Assembly: GCA_949297215.1 (NCBI GenBank)
Contig: CASFRV010000007.1
Span: 1-64,000, forward strand
Reading direction: 5' to 3'
DNA: 64,000 nucleotides
Origin: an uncultured Bacteroidales bacterium
GTDB lineage: Bacteria; Bacteroidota; Bacteroidia; Bacteroidales; Bacteroidaceae
In this document: piece after piece, positions 59,219 to 64,000 of the stretch
Layout of the letters: each line of letters starts with the position of its first letter
Numbering within the stretch: position 1 is the stretch's first letter
The notes under the pieces: generated by a model
What the model saw: the letters and a program-made list of their open reading frames with translations, nothing else
The model's database searches: none
What the model was told of the DNA's origin: nothing
Translations under genes and position numbers: made by a program

Positions 59219-60601
59219 TCAGCGCCGCGCGTCGGCTCCCCGCGTAAAGGAGAAGTCCTGATCGGCCCAGCCCAGGCGGTTGAAGCGCCCGCGCCACACC
59301 TCGCCCGTGCCGGCACATACGATCCATATATAATTGTCGGCGTCGGTGGTGACGGCCAGCGTCACGGGCTTGGCCGCGTCGGGCCGGGGCACGTCGTCGT
59401 CCTTCCACGTCCGTCCGCCGTCGCGGCTCATATAGAGCGGAGCCATGTTGCCGTCGGCGTCCAGTCCGCAGAGCACGGCGCCTTCGTCGTAGGCAATGAG
59501 CGTGGCGTCCGTCAGCTGCGGGCAGTTATAGGGGTTGTCGGCCATCGTGGGGTAGTAGTTCCATGCAAACTGCTCGCCACCCGTCAGGTCGATGTTGCGT
59601 TTCCACACCACCACCTCGCCGTCGCGGCGTCCCACGAGGAGCACGTCCTCGAACGTCGGGTCTGTGCGCGAGGGGATGACGGCCCAGGCAAACTGCTCCG
59701 TGGGGAAGCGGTCGGGCTCGTCGAGCTCCTCCTCCGTCCAGCTGATGCCGTCGGCCGATGCGTAGAGCTGTCCGTCCGAGAGGGCGTAGAGCGTGCGGCT
59801 GCCGGCGGCCACGAGGGCGTCGGGTCGGAACGTCGTGTTCAGGGGCATCCACGTGATGCCGTCCTCCGTGCGGGCGGGCACGCCGTTCAGCAGGCCGTAG
59901 AAGCTGCCGCCCATGGCCACGATGGTCGATGGGTCGGGGGCATCCCTGCCCGACAGCGGCGTGCGCGTCATGGCCGAGGGGTCGGCCGTTGGGGCTTTCA
60001 GGAGCACCTTCTGCTCCACCTCGCGCGCGAATATATATAGGTATCCGTCCTTCACGGCGGCGCGCATGTAGGTGAGCCAGGGCAGATATTCGTTCGTGGC
60101 CACGGGGCGCGCCCAGCGGAAGCTGTCGGCCTCCTCGCGGTGCACGTTGATGCTTACGCGATACTCGCGTCGGGCCGTTCCGTCGGACGAATAGATGGTG
60201 ACGAGCCGTTCGCGGCTGAAGTCGGTGCTGTCTGTGGCCGAGAATGTCGTGTCCGTGCCGCTCACAAGCGAGCGGATGGCCGCCGTGCCCACGGTTGCAA
60301 ACCGTTGGAACGTCACGCGCGTCACGTCTGTGCCCACGGGCAGCGAGTCGCCGTTGTAGATGCGGTTTTCCACCTGGTCGATGTAGAGGGGATAGTAGGA
60401 GCCCGACACGTTCACCGTGTAGGTGCTGTCTTCGCCGGTGGACGAAAGGGTGTGCATCGTGCGCGGCAGCGTGCCCAGCGTGGCGCCCGTTACGATGCAT
60501 TCGGCCGACGTCTCTACGTCGTACGTATTATCAGTGTTGCAGGCGGTTGTCAGGCACCCGCAGGTGGCAACCGCCAGCACAAGAGCTGGAAAAGTTCTCA
60601 T
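59219..60601 (-). CDS. Lipoprotein with beta-propeller-like repeats (DUF6242-like)
   Basis: 460 residues. Lipobox LTTAC with C21 after a signal peptide, so an outer-membrane lipoprotein. The N-terminal third has Ig-like strands. The remainder contains several GxxYALxDGQLYASADGISW / MYMSRDGGRTWKDDDV motifs (Asp-box or sialidase/photosystem-assembly-like BNR units) and probably forms a propeller. No catalytic residues visible. It is upstream of the envelope operon by 51 bases and may be part of it. Family name is from memory. Confidence 0.75.
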   Translation of the reverse strand: MRTFPALVLAVATCGCLTTACNTDNTYDVETSAECIVTGATLGTLPRTMHTLSSTGEDSTYTVNVSGSYYPLYIDQVENRIYNGDSLPVGTDVTRVTFQRFATVGTAAIRSLVSGTDTTFSATDSTDFSRERLVTIYSSDGTARREYRVSINVHREEADSFRWARPVATNEYLPWLTYMRAAVKDGYLYIFAREVEQKVLLKAPTADPSAMTRTPLSGRDAPDPSTIVAMGGSFYGLLNGVPARTEDGITWMPLNTTFRPDALVAAGSRTLYALSDGQLYASADGISWTEEELDEPDRFPTEQFAWAVIPSRTDPTFEDVLLVGRRDGEVVVWKRNIDLTGGEQFAWNYYPTMADNPYNCPQLTDATLIAYDEGAVLCGLDADGNMAPLYMSRDGGRTWKDDDVPRPDAAKPVTLAVTTDADNYIWIVCAGTGEVWRGRFNRLGWADQDFSFTRGADARR

Positions 60602-60798
60602 CTTTCAGACTTATGTGTATTGACAGACGTCAACGAATTGTACGTACTTTCGGGCAAAATTAGCTACAAATTTCCCAATAATAAAGCGGCCCCCTCCTTT
60701 TAATGTATTTTTACGCCGCAAAAATCGGGACGTCGCACCGCTGCATGCGGGCTTCGGGGCTGCGCTTTCGTGCGTCGCGCCGACCGCCGCGGGGCACG

Positions 60799-60836
60799 AA
60801 AAAACCTGCGGCAGCCCCTCGTGGGCGTGCCGCAGG
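60799..60836 (-). terminator. Terminator of the repeat-lipoprotein gene
   Basis: Nine-base stem CCTGCGGCA / TGCCGCAGG (60805-60813 and 60828-60836), followed on the minus strand by TTTTTT, 38 bases after the stop. Confidence 0.88.
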
Positions 60837-60874
60837 CTTCAAGTGTTCTTCTGCTTATGGCGGGAAGAGCTGTG

Positions 60875-62440
60875 TCAGGGGCGGGAGCGCGTGTATTTCA
60901 GGCCGGTCGAAAGGACGATGTTCGTCACGGCTAACGGGTCGAGGGCGACGGGTGCGAACGTGTACGTGAAGACGTGCGTTCGTTCGCCCGTGGCTGCGTC
61001 TTTTCCGTAGGTGTGCATTTCCACCTCGACGCTCGTTGCGCCCTTTGCGCTCGACGTGGGCTCGTCGGGCAGCCTGACGCCGTCGGCCAGGTCATACTGT
61101 TTCACGGTGCGACCGGCCGTGTTCTTTTCGGTGATGGTATAGTCCACATATTCGATGCCTTGCCATTCGTAGCCCTCGCGTTCCAGGTCGCGCTGCACGA
61201 CGTTTTTCATCTCGTTGGCAAAGGTGTAGACCGACGCGAGCTTCGAGGCGTCGGGCGTGGTACGGGTGTAGTCGCCGTCCTCCGTGAGGTCGACAACCGT
61301 CGTGCGCTGCATGTCGAGCTTCACGGGGCTGAACCTGTATTCGAAGAGCAGCGTCCGGCCGCTTTCGCCGGGTGCTCTCCCGTAGGCCTGCACCGTCACC
61401 TCGACGCTTGTCGCTCCTTTGGCGGCCATGCGTGTGCTTTCCGACGTATAGTCGTCCTCCAAAAGATAAGATTTCACGGCCATGCCCGCGTCGTTGCGCT
61501 CGGTGACGACGATGTCGGCGTAGTCGATGCCCAGCCAGTCGTAGCCTGCGGCCTCGATGTCGTCGGCCAGTTTGCTTTTCATGCTGTTTTTCACCGCATA
61601 GATGGCCCCTTCCGACGAGCGCGTGTAGGCCAGATCGGGCGACAGCACGATTTCGTTCACCTTGAAGACATTGAGCGCGAAGGGCTTGGTAAAGGTGTAG
61701 GTGAAGAGCTCTTCCGAGCGGTAGTCGTGCGGCGGTTGGGCCATGACGGTGAGCGATACGGTGACGCTCCTGGCCCCCTCCTCGCTGGCAAAGTGGTAGT
61801 GGCCGATGCTGCTTGGTTCGACGGTGTTCACGACGTTGCCTTGGGCGTCGCGCTCCTCAAAGGTATAGGCCACGCTCGGGCTTTCGTAGCCTGTGGCCTC
61901 AACGTCGGCCTGGATGACCCGGCCAAACTCGTTGCTCACCGCGTAGATGGCCGAGCCTGCTGCCAGGTCGGCGGTGTACGTGTCGGCGCTCCTCACGCGA
62001 AGGCGCATGCCGGCGGGCGAAATCTCCACGGGATACGAGCGCTCGAACCAGAAAGAGCTCATGCCATAGTAAGCGTCGCTCAGGCGGTCGGCAATCGTCA
62101 GGTCTTCGGGCAGGCGAGCCTCGCAGCGAAAGCCCAGCTGGATCGTCTGCGTTCGGTCGTCCACCGTGCCCTGCGCCGGCCCTTCGTAGAGCACGTTGCC
62201 CTGTGCGTCTTTTTCCCTCACGACGGGCGCCATGCGCGCGCCGAAGGTTTCCATCGGCCGGCCCGTTTCTTCTGTCTTCCTGAGGAGTTCCTCTTCCAGG
62301 TCTTGGGGCAGCGGGTCGACGGAGTAGTGGTATTTTACGCCCGACATGTCGGGCATGTCATATTCGTACTGGCACGAGGCAAGGAGCGCCGTCACGGCGA
62401 GCAGCGCGGTGCCTGTGATGTGTTTTCTCTTCATTGTCAT
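60875..62440 (-). CDS. Lipoprotein with three tandem ~120-residue repeats, unknown function
   Basis: 521 residues. Lipobox LLASC (C23). Three repeats start near residues 162, 277 and 401 with the pattern IYAVxNxxxxxVxxDxExxGYE, then YxDYxITExNxxGxxVKxY, KGATSVEVxVxxYG and a closing F-Y-F/PVxLD strand. A fourth degenerate unit may occupy 40-150. No known family recognised; the repeats look like beta-sandwich adhesion modules. It begins 9 bases after the barrel gene, so the two are probably one transcript. Confidence 0.8.
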   Translation of the reverse strand: MTMKRKHITGTALLAVTALLASCQYEYDMPDMSGVKYHYSVDPLPQDLEEELLRKTEETGRPMETFGARMAPVVREKDAQGNVLYEGPAQGTVDDRTQTIQLGFRCEARLPEDLTIADRLSDAYYGMSSFWFERSYPVEISPAGMRLRVRSADTYTADLAAGSAIYAVSNEFGRVIQADVEATGYESPSVAYTFEERDAQGNVVNTVEPSSIGHYHFASEEGARSVTVSLTVMAQPPHDYRSEELFTYTFTKPFALNVFKVNEIVLSPDLAYTRSSEGAIYAVKNSMKSKLADDIEAAGYDWLGIDYADIVVTERNDAGMAVKSYLLEDDYTSESTRMAAKGATSVEVTVQAYGRAPGESGRTLLFEYRFSPVKLDMQRTTVVDLTEDGDYTRTTPDASKLASVYTFANEMKNVVQRDLEREGYEWQGIEYVDYTITEKNTAGRTVKQYDLADGVRLPDEPTSSAKGATSVEVEMHTYGKDAATGERTHVFTYTFAPVALDPLAVTNIVLSTGLKYTRSRP

Positions 62441-62448
62441 TGTTTCGT

Positions 62449-64000
62449 TTAAAGGTTGAAGCGCAGGCCCGCATAGAAGTTCAGGCGGTTCAGCTCATGG
62501 TTGTCGTAGGCCGCCTCGTTATTCTTGTTGAGCGGAATGTTGCAGTTGTAGTCGGCCCCGACGGTGAGCTGCACGGGATACCACAGGTTGACGTTGAGCC
62601 GCAGGCCGGCGTGGCCCGTGAAGAAAGGCGTGAGCCCGGCCATTCCTCCGGGAAAGTTTGCCCAATCTTCCTCTTTGAAGTCCCAGTATTGCATGTTGCT
62701 TTTCGTGAGCCCGGCCAGCTGCGCGCCGACGAGGGCGTAGGGCATGAGTTCCAGGCGGCCCAGGAAGTGCCAGCCGATGCCGTAGCCCAGGTTGATGCCC
62801 CCGCTCATGAGTTTGGGCTGCACATCTTGGTCGTCGTTGTCGAACCACACGCCCCGTGGGTCGCTCTTGAAGGCGTTGACGTCGAGACCCAGGAGGAAGT
62901 AGTGGCTGCGGCCTTTGGGCGAAAAGCCCCCGAAGCGGCGCTCCCACAGCAGGCGTGCGCCGTGGCGGGCGTCGCTGCCGAAGCTGCCCTGCCACAGGGT
63001 CGAGAAAGCCCAGCGGTGGCGGCCCCGGTAGACGGCGATGTCGCCCAGCTTGTTCGAGGCCATGCGTCCGCTCACGGTGTAGAGGCGCACGCTGTCGGGG
63101 CCCACCTCGGTGGCGCGCACGCTGCATATCTTCTTCGAATACATCACGCTGTCCTTGCCGAGAAACGCGCGGTAGACATACAGCAGGTCGCCCGAGCGTA
63201 CACCTTGCTTCGCGCCCGTGCGGGCCACAAAGGGCCGGCGCGTCACCACGGGGCCGCGCACGGCAAACTCGGGCACCTCCTTGGCGATTTCCTGTATCAG
63301 GTTGTACGGACGCAACGTTTTGCCGACGGCCACTGCGGCAGCCAGCAGCGGCACGCCACCCGCAATGGCCGGCGTCTTCATTTCCCCGGAAAGCGCCTGC
63401 CTCATGTCGCCTTTGATCTTGCCGCTGCCCCTGTACGTTACGGGCACCTCGATCTGGTCGTAGCGGGCCGGGTCGTTCCATGTGTTGAAGGCCTGGTCGA
63501 TGATGCGGTCGTCGATGTCGACGTGAAAGACGTGCCACCACCATTTCGTCCCTTTCTTGTTGGACGACGTGAGGACGATGAAGTTGTTCTTCAAAAGCTG
63601 CCGCGCTATTTCGCGCTTCAACACGTCCTTCGTTTCGGCGCTCACGTCGAACGAGGCCTCGCTAATTTCCTCGATGGTCGTGTTGCCCAAGGCTTCGTCG
63701 TAGAGCCGGTCGATGTGGAGGCCCGCGGCGTCGCGGTGCAGGAGCATGTCGAGCGTTTGCTTGCCCAGCCCGGCCTCGGTGAGGCGTCGGGCCACGGCCT
63801 GCATGGCGGTTTCGCTTCTTTCGCTTTTTCTGTCGGTGGTGAGCTCGAAGGGCAGTTCCGTTTCGCCGAGGTAGCGTATGTTGGGGTCGTCGGCAAAGGC
63901 TGCCTCGTCGACGCCGCTACCGGCCACGACCACGCCCACCTTGATGTACTTGCTGTCGATCGACAGCTTCTGCGCCTGCGCTCCCGTGGCGGCGAGCAGC
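62449..64000 (-). CDS. Outer-membrane beta-barrel protein, N-terminus outside window
   Basis: The reading frame stays open to the last base. Upstream of the first in-frame GTG the translation is LLAATGAQAQKLSIDSKYIK, the end of a signal peptide, so the true start lies beyond the window. About 515 residues are visible. The first part (KSERSETAMQAVARRLTEAGLGKQTLD) is soluble. A central domain spans about 60-330. The last ~150 residues are barrel-like strands (INLGYGIGWHFLGRLELMPYALVGAQLAG) ending FYAGLRFNL. Unrecognised family. It precedes the triple-repeat lipoprotein by 8 bases. Confidence 0.78.
   Translation of the reverse strand, partial: LLAATGAQAQKLSIDSKYIKVGVVVAGSGVDEAAFADDPNIRYLGETELPFELTTDRKSERSETAMQAVARRLTEAGLGKQTLDMLLHRDAAGLHIDRLYDEALGNTTIEEISEASFDVSAETKDVLKREIARQLLKNNFIVLTSSNKKGTKWWWHVFHVDIDDRIIDQAFNTWNDPARYDQIEVPVTYRGSGKIKGDMRQALSGEMKTPAIAGGVPLLAAAVAVGKTLRPYNLIQEIAKEVPEFAVRGPVVTRRPFVARTGAKQGVRSGDLLYVYRAFLGKDSVMYSKKICSVRATEVGPDSVRLYTVSGRMASNKLGDIAVYRGRHRWAFSTLWQGSFGSDARHGARLLWERRFGGFSPKGRSHYFLLGLDVNAFKSDPRGVWFDNDDQDVQPKLMSGGINLGYGIGWHFLGRLELMPYALVGAQLAGLTKSNMQYWDFKEEDWANFPGGMAGLTPFFTGHAGLRLNVNLWYPVQLTVGADYNCNIPLNKNNEAAYDNHELNRLNFYAGLRFNL

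Noticed and set aside
1..64000. tRNA, rRNA, tmRNA, RNase P RNA, SRP RNA
   Set aside because: I looked for GTTCGAATCC-type T loops, the tmRNA 3' end and the RNase P core motif and saw none. By-eye scanning cannot exclude a divergent one.

Overview
The window is chromosomal DNA from a high-GC member of the Bacteroidales (Bacteroidota), probably close to Prevotellaceae. The support is: TAnnTTTG -7 promoter boxes instead of sigma70 sites; C-terminal type 9 secretion (T9SS) sorting domains on several surface proteins; a BspA-type leucine-rich-repeat protein; a dockerin-bearing protein; DUF4491; paired OmpH/Skp genes beside bamA; and a tiny MKKxYxxP...LLAAS protein. By eye the coding DNA is well above 55% GC, with lower-GC islands. 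I see no rRNA, tRNA, CRISPR array, transposase, integrase or phage gene.

Layout. 0.3-9.0 kb (minus): a PH-domain protein, then the distal dcw cell-division operon murG-murC-ftsQ-ftsA-ftsZ-ftsZ-yqeY with an unusual tandem pair of full-length ftsZ genes. 9.0-12.3 kb: a small coiled-coil exported protein, an AAA-type ATPase with an iterated operator, and 1.5 kb of repeats. 12.3-24.4 kb: a T9SS sulfatase, a POT peptide transporter, ybaK, uvrA, a T9SS type-B protein, a SpoU/TrmH methyltransferase and a divergent metallo-beta-lactamase-fold hydrolase. 24.5-32.9 kb: gpmI, then a surface-protein operon (BspA-like LRR protein, repeat/cohesin-like/dockerin protein, cohesin-like T9SS protein, coupled 57-aa protein) preceded by a structured RNA that I propose is a 6S RNA.

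33-45.4 kb: a GATase-dipeptidase fusion bracketed by direct repeats, DUF4491, an Lrp/AsnC regulator, a forward operon (GH3 family, Ig-like lipoprotein, DUF3108, pdxB) and another T9SS protein, with repeat-filled intergenic DNA. 45.4-64 kb: a MATE exporter, a forward operon for a secreted protein, an ECF sigma factor and a likely membrane partner, YfhO, an M64 peptidase, the envelope-biogenesis operon (DUF6089-like barrel, uppS, bamA, two ompH), two lipoproteins and a beta-barrel protein cut by the window end.

Most genes serve envelope construction: peptidoglycan precursors and septation (Mur/Fts), undecaprenyl carrier (UppS), outer-membrane assembly (BamA/OmpH) and surface export (T9SS cargo). 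The least explained material is non-coding: at least three families of dispersed palindromic repeats, the 6S-like RNA and the ATPase operator. These and the coupled small protein are the best leads for something undescribed.
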